Origin: Sutcliffiella horikoshii
GTDB lineage: Bacteria > Bacillota > Bacilli > Bacillales > Bacillaceae_I
Reading direction: 5' to 3'
Assembly: GCF_019931755.1 (NCBI RefSeq)
Contig: NZ_CP082918.1
Coordinates: 2,460,001-2,524,000, forward strand
DNA length: 64,000 nucleotides
Shown: positions 1 to 9,742 of the stretch, one piece after another
Numbering within the stretch: position 1 is the first letter of the stretch
How the letters are laid out: every line of letters starts with the position of its first letter
Translations under genes and position numbers: made by a program
The notes under the pieces: generated by a model
Told to the model about the DNA's origin: nothing
Seen by the model: the letters and a program-made list of their open reading frames with translations, nothing else
Database searches by the model: none

Positions 1-567
1 TTCGGTTTGCGCTTTTAAGTCATCAAGATTTTTGATAGGCTGGGGCTCTGCTTTCACGCCTCCTATTTCAGTTACATGGCCTGCTATCTTAATGCCTAGT
101 TCAGCGAGGAATTTTCTTGCAACAGCACCTGCTGCTACCCTAACGGTCGTTTCCCTTGCGGAAGAACGCTCCAGCACATTCCTCATATCACGGTGACCAT
201 ATTTAATCGCTCCATTTAGGTCAGCATGTCCGGGACGGGGCTTTGTCACCTTCCGTTTTACTTCTTCTTGATCTTCTTGGGAAAGAGGTTCAATCCCCAT
301 TATTTTCGTCCAATGCTTCCAATCATCGTTTGTTACCGCCAAGGTTATGGGAGAACCTAACGTTTGACCATGACGAACTCCACTTAGAATATCTACGGTA
401 TCCTTTTCAATTTGCATTCTTCTGCCACGGCCATGCCCCTTCTGTCTTCTTGCCAGATCATCATTAATATCCTCGACAGTCAGTGGCAGCCCAGCTGGGA
501 CACCTTCCAATATGGTTGTCAATTGCGGTCCATGCGACTCGCCAGCAGTCAAATATCTCATCGTCAT
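1..567 (-). CDS. aroC: Chorismate synthase (partial, 3' end beyond window)
   Basis: Converts 5-enolpyruvylshikimate-3-phosphate to chorismate, the last common step of aromatic amino acid synthesis, using reduced FMN. The 189 residues present begin with [10 protein letters not shown] and carry [21 protein letters not shown] and [11 protein letters not shown], the FMN and substrate-binding signatures of the family (usually about 390 residues). The reading frame is open to the window edge, so only the N-terminal half is seen. An ATG at 567 lies six bases after an AAGGAG site; a second ATG at 561 gives the MRYL start used in B. subtilis. It follows cheR, as in the Bacillus ndk-cheR-aroC order, so the aro/trp supraoperon probably continues to the left. 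Confidence 0.95.
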   Translation of the reverse strand, partial: MTMRYLTAGESHGPQLTTILEGVPAGLPLTVEDINDDLARRQKGHGRGRRMQIEKDTVDILSGVRHGQTLGSPITLAVTNDDWKHWTKIMGIEPLSQEDQEEVKRKVTKPRPGHADLNGAIKYGHRDMRNVLERSSARETTVRVAAGAVARKFLAELGIKIAGHVTEIGGVKAEPQPIKNLDDLKAQTE

Positions 568-689
568 CAGCCTCTCCTTTATCTCTTTAAAGCTTTTAAG
601 CGTGTAAGTGAAATTAATTATGTAATACTATAACACAAGTGTAGCGGATTGTTCTAGTAAAAAAAATGTTCGTGCATAAAGTTTGAACG

Positions 690-1472
<783 letters not shown>

Positions 1473-1556
1473 CTACTTTCTCTCTGTATCTGTAATTTTA
1501 GTATAGCTGATTTGAGATTGGAGATGGGAAGTAGCCTCAAAAAATTTTCCGATGTA

Positions 1557-1670
1557 CCTTCTACACTTAAATTTCACCCTTTTACCGTTTGGACTCCCAC
1601 CTTCTACATTTCCCATCATACCTTCTACATTTTCCAAACAACCTTCTACCTTTCAGCTCAAATGTTCTAC
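1557..1670. repeat. Six-fold 21-bp periodic repeat upstream of cheR
   Basis: CCTTCTAC, or a one- or two-base variant, starts at 1557, 1578 (CCTTTTAC), 1600, 1621, 1642 and 1663 (TGTTCTAC), with steps of 21, 22, 21, 21 and 21 bp. The three central copies also share the following AYWTTYC-type segment. The array fills the 327-bp ndk-cheR gap, downstream of the ndk terminator. It does not fit a convincing gene. A step of two DNA helical turns would put all boxes on one face of the helix. Confidence 0.8.
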
Positions 1671-1734
1671 AAATTACCCTTCCCACCTAAAAAACAGTCA
1701 CCGTAATTCGTCCTCACCATCAAAGAAAGCATCA

Positions 1735-1768
1735 AAAAACACCCCTCTCAATTTGAGAAGGGTGTCTT
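1735..1768 (-). terminator. Terminator after ndk
   Basis: On the minus strand ACACCCTTCTCAA/TTGAGAGGGGTGT forms a hairpin followed by a T run, about 30 bp after the ndk stop codon. Confidence 0.85.
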
Positions 1769-1799
1769 CAGATAAAGCGTTTTCAATTTATCGTAAATA

Positions 1800-2246
1800 T
1801 TAGTAGATCCAGTTGTTTACGTCTCTTTTGTACTCAACAAGACCTTCGCCTTTGAAGAAAAGACCGATTTCGCGCTCTGCACTCTCAGAAGAATCAGAAC
1901 CGTGAATGATGTTCTTGCCTACGATTACGCCGTACTCTCCGCGAATAGTTCCTGGAGCTGCATCTTTAGGGTTTGTAGCACCCATCATGTGACGCGCGGT
2001 AGCGATTACATTTTCACCTTGCCAAACCATTGCGAATACAGGACCAGAAGTGATGAATTCTACAAGTTCTCCGAAAAACGGACGCTCTTTATGTTCACCG
2101 TAGTGCTCTTCTGCCAATTCAGTTGGAATTTGCATTAATTTTGCACCAACAAGTTGGAAACCCTTTTTTTCGAAACGAGAAACGATTTCACCGATAAGGT
2201 TACGTTGTACGCCATCAGGCTTTACCATTAAAAATGTTTTTTCCAT
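1800..2246 (-). CDS. ndk: Nucleoside diphosphate kinase
   Basis: Transfers the gamma-phosphate of ATP to nucleoside diphosphates through a phosphohistidine, balancing NTP and dNTP pools. The 148 residues begin [14 protein letters not shown], contain [12 protein letters not shown], and have the active-site histidine in [15 protein letters not shown] near residue 115. Length is normal for the family. It lies between hepT and cheR as in B. subtilis and has its own downstream terminator. Confidence 0.97.
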   Translation of the reverse strand: MEKTFLMVKPDGVQRNLIGEIVSRFEKKGFQLVGAKLMQIPTELAEEHYGEHKERPFFGELVEFITSGPVFAMVWQGENVIATARHMMGATNPKDAAPGTIRGEYGVIVGKNIIHGSDSSESAEREIGLFFKGEGLVEYKRDVNNWIY

Positions 2247-2382
2247 AATAATTTCTCCACCCCATTACGATTATGTAAGGTCAGGTAAACCCTAACCTAC
2301 CAAAATATATCACGGTTTTTACAGTTTCGCAACAGAAGATGGAGAATTATCGTAATATTTTACAAAGTTCACGAAATTGGGC

Positions 2383-3345
2383 CTAATATTTACGTTTTCC
2401 AATATACTTTGCCACATTGTTGAAGGTTCTTTTAGCGACACCATTCGGAAGATTTTCCAGTTCCTTGAATGCTTTATTCAAATAACGATCACTTAGCGCA
2501 AAGGAACGGTCGATGGCATCTGACCCTTTAATCATATCAATAATCTCTTTTATCTCCTTAGAATCACTGTGTTCGTGAATGGTACGGATTTTTTCGTTCA
2601 ATACAGGTGATTCCATGGCATATAGAACCGGTAACGTAATATTCCCCTGCAGAAGATCACTTCCAGCAGGCTTTCCGAGCTGTTCTTCGGTGGAAGTAAA
2701 GTCTAGTATGTCATCTGTAATTTGGAAAGACATTCCGACATAATAGCCAAACCAATAAAGGCTCTGGTGAACAGACGCAGGGACTCCGGATGTGATGGCG
2801 CCAAGCTGGCAGCTGACTGCAATTAGGATAGCGGTCTTCCTTTTTATTCTTCGCAGGTATGTCCGCAAGTTTTGATCATAGTTATACTTATCCCGGATTT
2901 GTTCGATTTCGCCCTTACAGAGTTCTACAAGAGTATTGGAGAGGATGCGGTGTGCTTCGATGTCTTCTACTTTTGTCATCATTTCAAGGGATCTTGCAAA
3001 GATATAATCCCCAGTGTACATCGCAATGCGATTATCCCATTTTGCTTTAATCGTCGCTTTACCACGCCTTAACTCCGCGTCATCGATGACATCGTCGTGA
3101 ACAAGGGATGCCATATGCATGAGTTCGAGGGCGACCGCCACATTCTTGACTTTATGAATGTCGTACGTTCCTAGTTTTGCGGCCAATAGAACAAAGACTG
3201 GTCGAATCCTTTTCCCGCCAGCCTGAAGTAAATGTAACGAAGCCTCTTGCAACAAAGCTCGTTCCGTTTGAATTGTAGCTTCTAATTCATTTTCAATTAT
3301 TTGCAAATCGTTATTTAAAAAGGAATACATCATCTTTAATTTCAT
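2383..3345 (-). CDS. hepT: Heptaprenyl diphosphate synthase, catalytic subunit II
   Basis: Catalytic subunit of the two-component enzyme that extends farnesyl diphosphate to the C35 side chain of menaquinone-7. Both aspartate-rich motifs are present: LVHDDVIDD followed by RRGK, and QITDDILDF. ALELMHMASLVHDD and RRIKRKTAILI are typical of the Bacillus enzyme. I chose ATG 3345 (MKLKMMYSF, 320 residues), six bases after AAAGGTG; a GTG three codons upstream overlaps that ribosome site. It is the last gene of hepS-menG-hepT, 18 bp after menG. Confidence 0.95.
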   Translation of the reverse strand: MKLKMMYSFLNNDLQIIENELEATIQTERALLQEASLHLLQAGGKRIRPVFVLLAAKLGTYDIHKVKNVAVALELMHMASLVHDDVIDDAELRRGKATIKAKWDNRIAMYTGDYIFARSLEMMTKVEDIEAHRILSNTLVELCKGEIEQIRDKYNYDQNLRTYLRRIKRKTAILIAVSCQLGAITSGVPASVHQSLYWFGYYVGMSFQITDDILDFTSTEEQLGKPAGSDLLQGNITLPVLYAMESPVLNEKIRTIHEHSDSKEIKEIIDMIKGSDAIDRSFALSDRYLNKAFKELENLPNGVAKRTFNNVAKYIGKRKY

Positions 3346-3363
3346 GTAGGTCACCTTTACAAA

Positions 3364-4077
3364 CTATTTTCTAGGTTTAACTCCTAAATGCATGGCAGCG
3401 ACTCCACCTGTATATGCCTTTACCTCAACTGGTTGGAAACCTACTTTTTCATACATCTTTTTCAGTTCTTTCATTCCCGGGAAGTCCTTAGCCGATTCAT
3501 GTAACCAAGCGTACTCATTATAGCTTTTGGCGAAAACCTTTCCAAGCATCGGCATTACGTATTGAAAATAAAGAAAATAGACTTGACGGAAGCCTGGCAT
3601 GGTAGGTTGTGATGTTTCTAAACAAACAACCTTTCCGCCTGGCTTGACCACCCTGTACATCTCTTTCAAGACTTGGAAATAGTCAGGCACATTACGTAAC
3701 CCGAAACCAATCGTCACATAATCAAACGTATTATCTTCAAACGGAAGTGCCATCGCATTTCCATGAATCAATTCAATATTTTTCTTTCCAAGGTTTTTCA
3801 CTTTTTCTTTGCCGATAGAAAGCATGTTTTCACTAAAGTCCAGGCCAACCACTTTTCCACTCGTGCCGACCGCCTCTGCCATAGCGATGGTCCAGTCCGC
3901 TGTTCCGCAGCATACGTCCAATGCTGTAGCGCCATCTGCCACATTCATTCTTTTCATCGTATCTTTACGCCATGCTACATGACGTTGGAAACTGATGACT
4001 GAATTCATTTTGTCATAGTTTTTATATATTTTTTCAAAAACGTTATGAACACGCTCTTCTTTAGATGGATGTTGCAT
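3364..4077 (-). CDS. menG: Demethylmenaquinone methyltransferase
   Basis: SAM-dependent C-methyltransferase that finishes menaquinone by methylating demethylmenaquinone (MenG/UbiE family). The 237-residue protein has the SAM motif [17 protein letters not shown] near 47-63, FSENMLSIG, and the family signature near 118-125 ([12 protein letters not shown]). It lies between the two heptaprenyl diphosphate synthase subunit genes, so the side-chain enzyme and the final ring methylase are co-transcribed. Only three bases separate it from hepS. Confidence 0.96.
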   Translation of the reverse strand: MQHPSKEERVHNVFEKIYKNYDKMNSVISFQRHVAWRKDTMKRMNVADGATALDVCCGTADWTIAMAEAVGTSGKVVGLDFSENMLSIGKEKVKNLGKKNIELIHGNAMALPFEDNTFDYVTIGFGLRNVPDYFQVLKEMYRVVKPGGKVVCLETSQPTMPGFRQVYFLYFQYVMPMLGKVFAKSYNEYAWLHESAKDFPGMKELKKMYEKVGFQPVEVKAYTGGVAAMHLGVKPRK

Positions 4078-4080
4078 GGC

Positions 4081-4899
4081 TTACCCTTCTTCCGCATACT
4101 TTTTCGATGAAAATGGGATTTCATAGAAAAGGTCTTGTATTCTTGTTTCTAATAGTTTGTTCATTGTTGGAATGGAATGCGTCAACTGTTCTATTCTTTG
4201 TTTGATATGATCGATATACCGGTCAATAAGGTATAACATATAGGTTTCCTGTTCTTTGGAAGCAACATCCTTTTCCCCTTTAGAAAAGGCAATTCTTCGC
4301 AAAGTGTCAAAAAGGAAAGTAGATCTTTCGTGACAGAAAAGTTTGCGTTCCTGAATTAAGCGCTTTAATAAAAGAAAGTTGCCGCTTAATTCTTTCAGAA
4401 CCGAGTTGGAGAAAAAGCCGGATACCGACTGAATAAGAGAGGATTCGATCTTTCCCAGACTGTCCATTAACGGTTCAATTCCTTCCAGCTCTTTATGATA
4501 ATAGGCAATTTTATGCTCATTTATTTGTTTTATGGAATGTGCGAGTGTTTTTATCATGGAAATGTCATTAACATCTGCCAGGAGCCTGTAATAAAGGCCA
4601 CTATAAAAATCCCCTGCCAAAACAGTCAATTGACGACTTTTTTCATCGCCGTCTTGTAGTTGACCCGCTTTCGCATTTGTCACCATATCATGGGTATCAA
4701 GGGCAATCTGGACAAGCATGGTCGATAATATGTATTGTTCTTTTTTTTCGTCAGATATATCAATGGATTCCAAGATGGAATAAAGTAGCAATAACTTATC
4801 CTCATCAATGGCAGGGTATTCAATATGTTTATTTAAATATGGATGTGTAATCAGATTATGTAGTTTCTCTTTTATTATGGATATATGTATATGACTCAC
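4081..4899 (-). CDS. hepS: Heptaprenyl diphosphate synthase, subunit I
   Basis: Non-catalytic partner of HepT that sets product length. It is recognised by HPYLNKHIEYPAIDEDKLLLLYSI near the N-terminus, LVQIALDTHDMVT and QLTVLAGDFYSGLYYRLLA, which match B. subtilis HepS. The frame is open further upstream, but GTG 4899 (VSHIHISIIKEKL, 272 residues) is preceded by AAGGGTGG at six bases and gives a length near the family value of about 250. The C-terminal half is less conserved, as usual for this subunit. It is the first gene of hepS-menG-hepT. Confidence 0.9.
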   Translation of the reverse strand: MSHIHISIIKEKLHNLITHPYLNKHIEYPAIDEDKLLLLYSILESIDISDEKKEQYILSTMLVQIALDTHDMVTNAKAGQLQDGDEKSRQLTVLAGDFYSGLYYRLLADVNDISMIKTLAHSIKQINEHKIAYYHKELEGIEPLMDSLGKIESSLIQSVSGFFSNSVLKELSGNFLLLKRLIQERKLFCHERSTFLFDTLRRIAFSKGEKDVASKEQETYMLYLIDRYIDHIKQRIEQLTHSIPTMNKLLETRIQDLFYEIPFSSKKYAEEG

Positions 4900-5071
4900 T
4901 AAAGACCACCCTTGTTCCCTTTTCTTGACTAGCATCGTCTGTTTCACAAAAGCTTTCAGACAATAAAGTCGAACTAAAATAGACAAAGTTAATTATAGCA
5001 CATTAGTGAAGCATATTGTTTAAAATGGGCTATCTTTCTTTAGTTTAACCCGCTATTGAATAGATAATAAG

Positions 5072-5103
5072 AAAAGCAGAGAAATATTTATTCGTCTGCT
5101 TTC
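5072..5103 (-). terminator. Terminator after mtrB
   Basis: Minus-strand AAGCAGA/TCTGCTT stem followed by TTCTTATT, about 25 bp after the mtrB stop codon. It would separate folE-mtrB from hepS. Confidence 0.75.
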
Positions 5104-5126
5104 TTACTCTAGGTTTATAATAGCTT

Positions 5127-5348
5127 TCAGTCTGTTTCCATTTCTCCATGGGAAGATTGGATGAGCGCTTTGCCTCTTATCTTGATCGCGGAGGTATGCT
5201 CTGTGAACTGGGCAATCATCACTTCTCCTCTGTCAAGCTTTTCGGAATGATGGAACCGCGTGTCTGTTCCTCGTGTAAGGCCAATGACACTTACGCCATC
5301 TTCCTTCGCTTTGATTACAATAAAGTCGTTCGAGTTTGTTTGACTCAT
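5127..5348 (-). CDS. mtrB: trp RNA-binding attenuation protein (TRAP)
   Basis: Forms an 11-mer ring that, with bound tryptophan, wraps around (G/U)AG repeats in trp leader RNA and causes termination. The 73 residues match B. subtilis TRAP closely. The RNA-contacting residues are all present at the usual positions: K37, K56 and R58 ([11 protein letters not shown]). It follows folE as in the B. subtilis mtrAB operon. Its trp targets are not in this window and probably lie left of aroC. Confidence 0.97.
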   Translation of the reverse strand: MSQTNSNDFIVIKAKEDGVSVIGLTRGTDTRFHHSEKLDRGEVMIAQFTEHTSAIKIRGKALIQSSHGEMETD

Positions 5349-5379
5349 GACAATCCTCCTTCTAGTTTACAGTATTGGT

Positions 5380-5946
5380 TTATCCTTTAATTAAAGATAA
5401 AACTTCCGCTCTTGCTGCAGGATCATTTTCCAATACACCGCGAACTGCAGATGTAATGGTCATTGCACCTGGCTTTTTGACACCGCGCATGGTCATGCAC
5501 ATGTGCTCTGCTTCCACTACAACCATTACTCCATGTGGATCAAGGGATTCTACAATGGATTCTGCTATGGTAGAAGTAATTCTTTCTTGGAGTTGTGGTC
5601 TTTTTGCAACCGCCTCCACCGCACGGGCAAGTTTACTGAGTCCAGTAACTTTTCCGCCTTTAGGTATGTATGCCACATGGGCTTTTCCGAAGAAAGGAAC
5701 TAAGTGATGTTCACACATGGAGAAGAAAGAGATGTCTTTAACAAGTACCAATTCTTCATGCGCTTCCCCGAACACTGTCTTAAAATGCTCTTTAGGATCT
5801 TCATTTAGGCCGGCAAACACTTCCGTGTACATCTTTGCCACACGTTTAGGTGTATCTAGTAGTCCTTCGCGATTTGGGTCTTCCCCGATTGCTTCCAAAA
5901 TCATTCTTACTGCTTCTTCTATTTGAGCCTTATTTACTTCTGTCAT
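5380..5946 (-). CDS. folE: GTP cyclohydrolase I
   Basis: Opens GTP to 7,8-dihydroneopterin triphosphate, the first step of folate synthesis. The 188 residues have the zinc-site [18 protein letters not shown] near 78-95, [19 protein letters not shown], and the second zinc Cys in [14 protein letters not shown] near 148-161. Length is the family norm. It is the first gene of a folE-mtrB pair (31-bp gap). A clear GGAGG lies just upstream of the ATG. Confidence 0.97.
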   Translation of the reverse strand: MTEVNKAQIEEAVRMILEAIGEDPNREGLLDTPKRVAKMYTEVFAGLNEDPKEHFKTVFGEAHEELVLVKDISFFSMCEHHLVPFFGKAHVAYIPKGGKVTGLSKLARAVEAVAKRPQLQERITSTIAESIVESLDPHGVMVVVEAEHMCMTMRGVKKPGAMTITSAVRGVLENDPAARAEVLSLIKG

Positions 5947-6011
5947 TTATTTATCCTCCTACATTACCGCAAAATAGCTGTAATGTGATTCTAGCATATG
6001 TTTTTTTAAAA

Positions 6012-6046
6012 AAGCAAAAATAAAGAGGCGCAAACTATGCGCCTCT
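6012..6046 (-). terminator. Terminator between hbs and folE
   Basis: Minus-strand AGAGGCGC/GCGCCTCT hairpin followed by TTTATTTTTGC, 36 bp after the hbs stop. It separates hbs from folE. Confidence 0.85.
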
Positions 6047-6081
6047 TCAAGATGACATTCATTTGACTATGTAGCTGTCAA

Positions 6082-6354
6082 TTATTTCACAGCATCCTTA
6101 AGTGCTTTACCAGGTTTGAAAGCTGGTACTTTGCTTGCAGCGATTTCGATCTCTTCCCCAGTTTGTGGGTTACGACCTTTACGCGCAGCACGCTCACGTA
6201 CTTCAAAGTTACCAAAACCGATTAATTGTACTTTGTCACCGTTTTTAAGTGCGTCAAGAATTGTATCGAAAACAGCATCAACTGCTTTAGTAGCATCTTT
6301 CTTGGAAAGTTCACTAGCTTCAGCAACTGCATTGATTAAATCTGTCTTGTTCAT
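6082..6354 (-). CDS. hbs: HU-type DNA-binding protein
   Basis: Small basic dimer that bends and compacts DNA (HU/IHF family; HBsu of Bacillus). The 90 residues begin [25 protein letters not shown] and contain [21 protein letters not shown], the beta-arm and DNA-binding loop. ATG 6354 follows a strong GGAGGAGGTG; the GTG three codons upstream overlaps it and is less likely. It is monocistronic, with a terminator downstream and about 350 bp of AT-rich DNA upstream. Confidence 0.97.
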   Translation of the reverse strand: MNKTDLINAVAEASELSKKDATKAVDAVFDTILDALKNGDKVQLIGFGNFEVRERAARKGRNPQTGEEIEIAASKVPAFKPGKALKDAVK

Positions 6355-6647
6355 GCCATTCACCTCCTCCCAAAGGAGTTATCGCTATTCTAAACCAAAA
6401 TAGCATTTTAGTCTAGCAAAAGCCTTTAGTACTAACATTTGTTCACAATTTTGATTGATTCTATACATAGTAGAATCGCTTAATCTTGTAACTAGGCTTA
6501 TATTAACCCATTAAACACTAGATTTCAACAAATTTCTCACAAAAAAGTGCTTCTAGAGGAATATTTCGCCAATTTAGAGAAGATTTTCTGTTTGTAGATT
6601 AACATAAGAATCCCTTTATATCAAGCGTTTCTCTGTTTTAATACACA
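6355..6647. other. AT-rich gap upstream of hbs
   Basis: This stretch holds the hbs leader with its ribosome site at 6361-6380. Beyond that I see no gene and no promoter clear enough to assign, although hbs promoters must lie here. Confidence 0.5.
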
Positions 6648-6690
6648 AAATAAGCTTCCCATCTGTGTTATTTCCACAGTTGGGAAGCCT
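6648..6690 (-). terminator. Terminator after spoIVA
   Basis: Minus-strand GCTTCCCA/TGGGAAGC with an inner CTGTG/CACAG stem, then TTATTTTG, about 25 bp after the spoIVA stop. Confidence 0.85.
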
Positions 6691-6713
6691 TTAAACCTTT
6701 TTCGACAGAAGTC

Positions 6714-8192
6714 TTATAGAATTATTGCGATTAGGCCGCCGGAGCCTTCGTTGATGATTCGCTCTAGTGTTTCTTTCAGCTTGTATCTGGCGTTTTCAGG
6801 CATTAGCGATATCTTTGCATGGATTCCTTCTCTAACAATGGAGCTCAGGGAGCGTCCGAAGATATCGGAATTCCAGATAGATAGTGGGTCATCCTCAAAG
6901 TCTTGCATCAAGTAGCGGACAAGTTCCTCGCTCTGTTTTTCGGTACCGATAATCGGTGCGAATTCACTTTCCACATCAACCTTAATCATGTGAATAGATG
7001 GCGCCACAGCCTTTAATCTGACCCCAAAGCGAGATCCTTGGCGGATAATCTCTGGTTCTTCAAGACTCATATCTGTAAGAGCAGGAGAGGCAATGCCGTA
7101 TCCTGTCTGTTTCACCATTTTCAGTGCATCTGAAACTTGATCATACTCCGCTTTTGCATAAGCAAAATCTTGCATTAATTGCAGCAAGTGATCTTTTCCT
7201 CGGATCTCCACTCCCACTACTTCTTTGAGAATGTGATCGTACAGATCGTCTGGAGCATATAGATCGATTTCCGCAATCCCCTGCCCCATCTCTATTCCTG
7301 CAAGACCGGCCCTGTCAATGAATTCATACTCGCTGAATTGACCCACCACACGGTCCACGTCACGTAGACGCTTAATATCCTTTACCGTGTCTTTTACAGC
7401 CTCTTGGTAGCTTTCACGCAACCAGTGGTTATCTTTAAGCACCATAACCCAGCTTGGAAGATTAACATTCACTTCAAGTACCGGGAATTCAAATAGTGCT
7501 TCTCTTAACACATTGTAGACATCGGATTCCCTCATGCTTTCGACACTCATCGCAATTACCGGGATATCATATTTTTCACATAGCTCCCGCTTTAACGCCT
7601 CTGTTTCCGGATGATGCGGCTGTACGGTGTTGATAACCATGATGAATGGTTTACCAACTTCTTTTAACTCTTCGACAACCCTTTCCTCTGCTTCGATGTA
7701 ATCTCTGCGAGGAATTTCGCCTATTGAGCCATCTGTTGCAATGACAACACCAATGGTGGAATGCTCTTGAATTACTTTTCTGGTTCCAATCTCCGCTGCC
7801 TCATGGAATGGGATTGGCTCTTCATACCACGGAGTATTGATCATCCTCGGACCATTTTCATCCTCATACCCTTTTGCACCAGGCACAGTATAGCCCACAC
7901 AGTCTACAAGACGGATATTTACATCAAGGCCCTCATCTACTTTAACCTTAACTGCCTGGTTAGGAACAAATTTAGGCTCTGTTGTCATAATCGTTTTACC
8001 AGCTGCACTTTGCGGCAGCTCATCTTGAGCACGAGCTTTATCAGACTCGTTTCCTATATTCGGCAGAACCACTAACTCCATGAACCTTTTGATGAACGTT
8101 GATTTCCCTGTACGAACAGCTCCTACGACCCCTAAATATATATCGCCGCCCGTACGTTCAGCGATATCTTTGAAAATATCTACTTTTTCCAA
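6714..8192 (-). CDS. spoIVA: Stage IV sporulation protein A, spore coat ATPase
   Basis: Forms the basement layer of the spore coat by ATP-driven polymerisation on the forespore surface and is needed for cortex formation. The 492 residues are almost collinear with B. subtilis SpoIVA. Walker A GAVRTGKS lies near 24-31, followed by LVDCVGYTVPGAKGYEDENG and the conserved C-terminal end (RIINEGSGGLIAIIL). A TTG at 8192 gives the LEKVDIFKD start and follows GGGAGGG at seven bases; the ATG six codons upstream overlaps that site and is rejected. A sigma-E promoter matches at 8261-8291, fitting mother-cell expression. Confidence 0.98.
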   Translation of the reverse strand: MEKVDIFKDIAERTGGDIYLGVVGAVRTGKSTFIKRFMELVVLPNIGNESDKARAQDELPQSAAGKTIMTTEPKFVPNQAVKVKVDEGLDVNIRLVDCVGYTVPGAKGYEDENGPRMINTPWYEEPIPFHEAAEIGTRKVIQEHSTIGVVIATDGSIGEIPRRDYIEAEERVVEELKEVGKPFIMVINTVQPHHPETEALKRELCEKYDIPVIAMSVESMRESDVYNVLREALFEFPVLEVNVNLPSWVMVLKDNHWLRESYQEAVKDTVKDIKRLRDVDRVVGQFSEYEFIDRAGLAGIEMGQGIAEIDLYAPDDLYDHILKEVVGVEIRGKDHLLQLMQDFAYAKAEYDQVSDALKMVKQTGYGIASPALTDMSLEEPEIIRQGSRFGVRLKAVAPSIHMIKVDVESEFAPIIGTEKQSEELVRYLMQDFEDDPLSIWNSDIFGRSLSSIVREGIHAKISLMPENARYKLKETLERIINEGSGGLIAIIL

Positions 8193-8260
8193 GTGATTCC
8201 CTCCCGACATTTATCTTGGGATTTTCATTTTCTAGTAAGGATATAATCTATGACACTATA

Positions 8261-8291
8261 TGTGTATGATGTTGTCCTAATTAAATATGAC
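8261..8291 (-). promoter_or_regulatory. Predicted sigma-E promoter of spoIVA
   Basis: On the minus strand GTCATATT (8291-8284) and CATACACA (8268-8261) are separated by 15 bp and match the sigma-E consensus closely. The -10 is about 70 bp before the TTG start. B. subtilis spoIVA is known to be sigma-E dependent. Confidence 0.75.
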
Positions 8292-8383
8292 TACTTTAAT
8301 AGAAAATTCATCCCGTTTCCCTCTTTATTTTTATATATGGTTGATATCATGAATTAGGGGGGCATTATGTTTCATGTTAATAA

Positions 8384-8428
8384 AACAAAAAACCCTTCTT
8401 TAGAATGTATTCTCTAAAAAAGGGTTCA
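8384..8428 (-). terminator. Terminator after yphF-like gene
   Basis: Minus-strand AACCCTTTTTTAGAGAA/TTCTAAAGAAGGGTT hairpin followed by TTTTGTTTTATT, about 12 bp after the stop at 8440. Confidence 0.85.
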
Positions 8429-8439
8429 TGACAACTATT

Positions 8440-9171
8440 CTATTCTTTATTTAAAAACACTGGTTCATTGTTCTCATCTACCGTGTAGGCAAGCGAGAAA
8501 GCAGGTACAAACACGGAATGTTCCACTATGATGTCACGGATGTCATCCCCTGGTTTATACTTATGTTCATGTTCTTGCAGAAAATCGTACAAGTCAATAG
8601 AATAATCTAATTGAGCTTGTCCTGCGTTATTTAAAACAAATGGCAAGTTTTTACCAGAGATTGGACTTTCTGCAAAAGGCTCCGATTCATAGCCGAGTTT
8701 TTCCCAATCCAATTTGAACGCCTGATCATTAATTACTTCTTTTATCGGGGCATAACCGTTATTCGAGCGCTTGTACATATCAATTCTAATGTTAATATCG
8801 CGAATCTGCTCAGCCACCCGAAGGTCGATCAGCTTCACTTTAGGATCTTCTTCAACATCCACAAGCACATAAAGGTAGACTCCACCACTCTCAAAGGCCG
8901 TTCCAGGTGGTTCTTGTATGTATCGTGGAGATAGTTTATTAAAATCAATTGGATACTTTTGATAGATCGGTGTCTCCATATCCCTGTCTTTTATCGGTAA
9001 CAAGCCACCAGATGCCTCGCGGTATTGATCGACTGAGGACTGTACCGCTTCTAGTTGATCTAAATAAGGGACTTGGTTTTCCTTTAAACGATCTTGGGGG
9101 TATAAACAGCCAGTAAGTACGCTGCTTACCATCATAAGTCCTACTAGTAGAAAGAACCTATTTAATTTCAT
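8440..9171 (-). CDS. yphF: YphF-like lipoprotein of unknown function
   Basis: 243-residue predicted lipoprotein: a hydrophobic signal (residues 5-20) ends in the lipobox VLTGC with Cys22 as the lipidation site. The rest is hydrophilic, with no enzyme motif that I recognise. Length and position upstream of spoIVA, next to the YphE-like gene, match B. subtilis YphF. A GAAGGAA site precedes the ATG. Function is unknown; a sporulation-related envelope role is only suggested by the neighbourhood. Confidence 0.75.
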   Translation of the reverse strand: MKLNRFFLLVGLMMVSSVLTGCLYPQDRLKENQVPYLDQLEAVQSSVDQYREASGGLLPIKDRDMETPIYQKYPIDFNKLSPRYIQEPPGTAFESGGVYLYVLVDVEEDPKVKLIDLRVAEQIRDINIRIDMYKRSNNGYAPIKEVINDQAFKLDWEKLGYESEPFAESPISGKNLPFVLNNAGQAQLDYSIDLYDFLQEHEHKYKPGDDIRDIIVEHSVFVPAFSLAYTVDENNEPVFLNKE

Positions 9172-9192
9172 AAATTATTCCTTCCTTCATCA

Positions 9193-9399
9193 TTATTGCT
9201 CCGGTACAGGACCACTGAATACAACATAAAAAATTATTAGACCGGCAAATAGAATCAATAAAAAAGCAACCGTATTCAAAATACCTCTGATAATGGCGTT
9301 TTTCACCTTGAATCTAGTAAAATAAACCGTTAAAACGGATACAATCATGAATCCCATCGCTACAAACGATATCCACATCTTCATTAATGCAGGTGACAT
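9193..9399 (-). CDS. yphE: DUF2768 small membrane protein (YphE-like)
   Basis: 68-residue protein with two predicted transmembrane helices (about 6-28 and 38-62) joined by a short basic loop containing RFKVKNAIIRG. It matches the size and place of B. subtilis YphE. The frame is open upstream to 9537, but ATG 9399 has AAGGAG eight bases ahead and gives the family start MSPALMKMW. It forms a pair with the yphF-like lipoprotein (21-bp gap). Function unknown. Confidence 0.8.
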   Translation of the reverse strand: MSPALMKMWISFVAMGFMIVSVLTVYFTRFKVKNAIIRGILNTVAFLLILFAGLIIFYVVFSGPVPEQ

Positions 9400-9454
9400 C
9401 CTCATCTCTCCTTTTCCGTGAAACATTATAGCATAAGATATACATGAAGTGAAA

Positions 9455-9498
9455 CAACAAAAAAAAGCTGAAGTAAAAGGGGCCCTTTTTACTTCAGC
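9455..9498 (-). terminator. Strong terminator downstream of gpsA
   Basis: Minus-strand GCTGAAGTAAAA/TTTTACTTCAGC hairpin around GGGGCCC, followed by eight Ts. It lies about 245 bp after the gpsA stop and just upstream of the yphE start, so it separates der-gpsA from yphE-yphF. Confidence 0.9.
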
Positions 9499-9742
9499 GG
9501 TAAAAGAAAGACTAAATAATCCAATCCCACAGCTCAACCAGTGATATCCTCATACACATCTTATGCGGCACTTTACATACATGCATCGCCAAATGCCTAT
9601 TTATCGCAAAAAAGCTTGTAAAAATTATGGATTTCTTTCCTGAGCACCCTCCTATGGTTTCTTCCTTATAAGTTATGCACATCAAAAGGATGGGTGTTTG
9701 TTTATTTTATGCTTCTATTATTTTTAAAAGTGGCATTAAAGT

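Noticed and set aside
9541-9742. AGGAGG-like sequence on the minus strand near 9648-9655 in the gap downstream of gpsA, suggesting a small gene
   Set aside because: The only frame after it is a 16-codon GTG frame whose start overlaps the site; no plausible family. Treated as empty 200-bp gap before the strong terminator.
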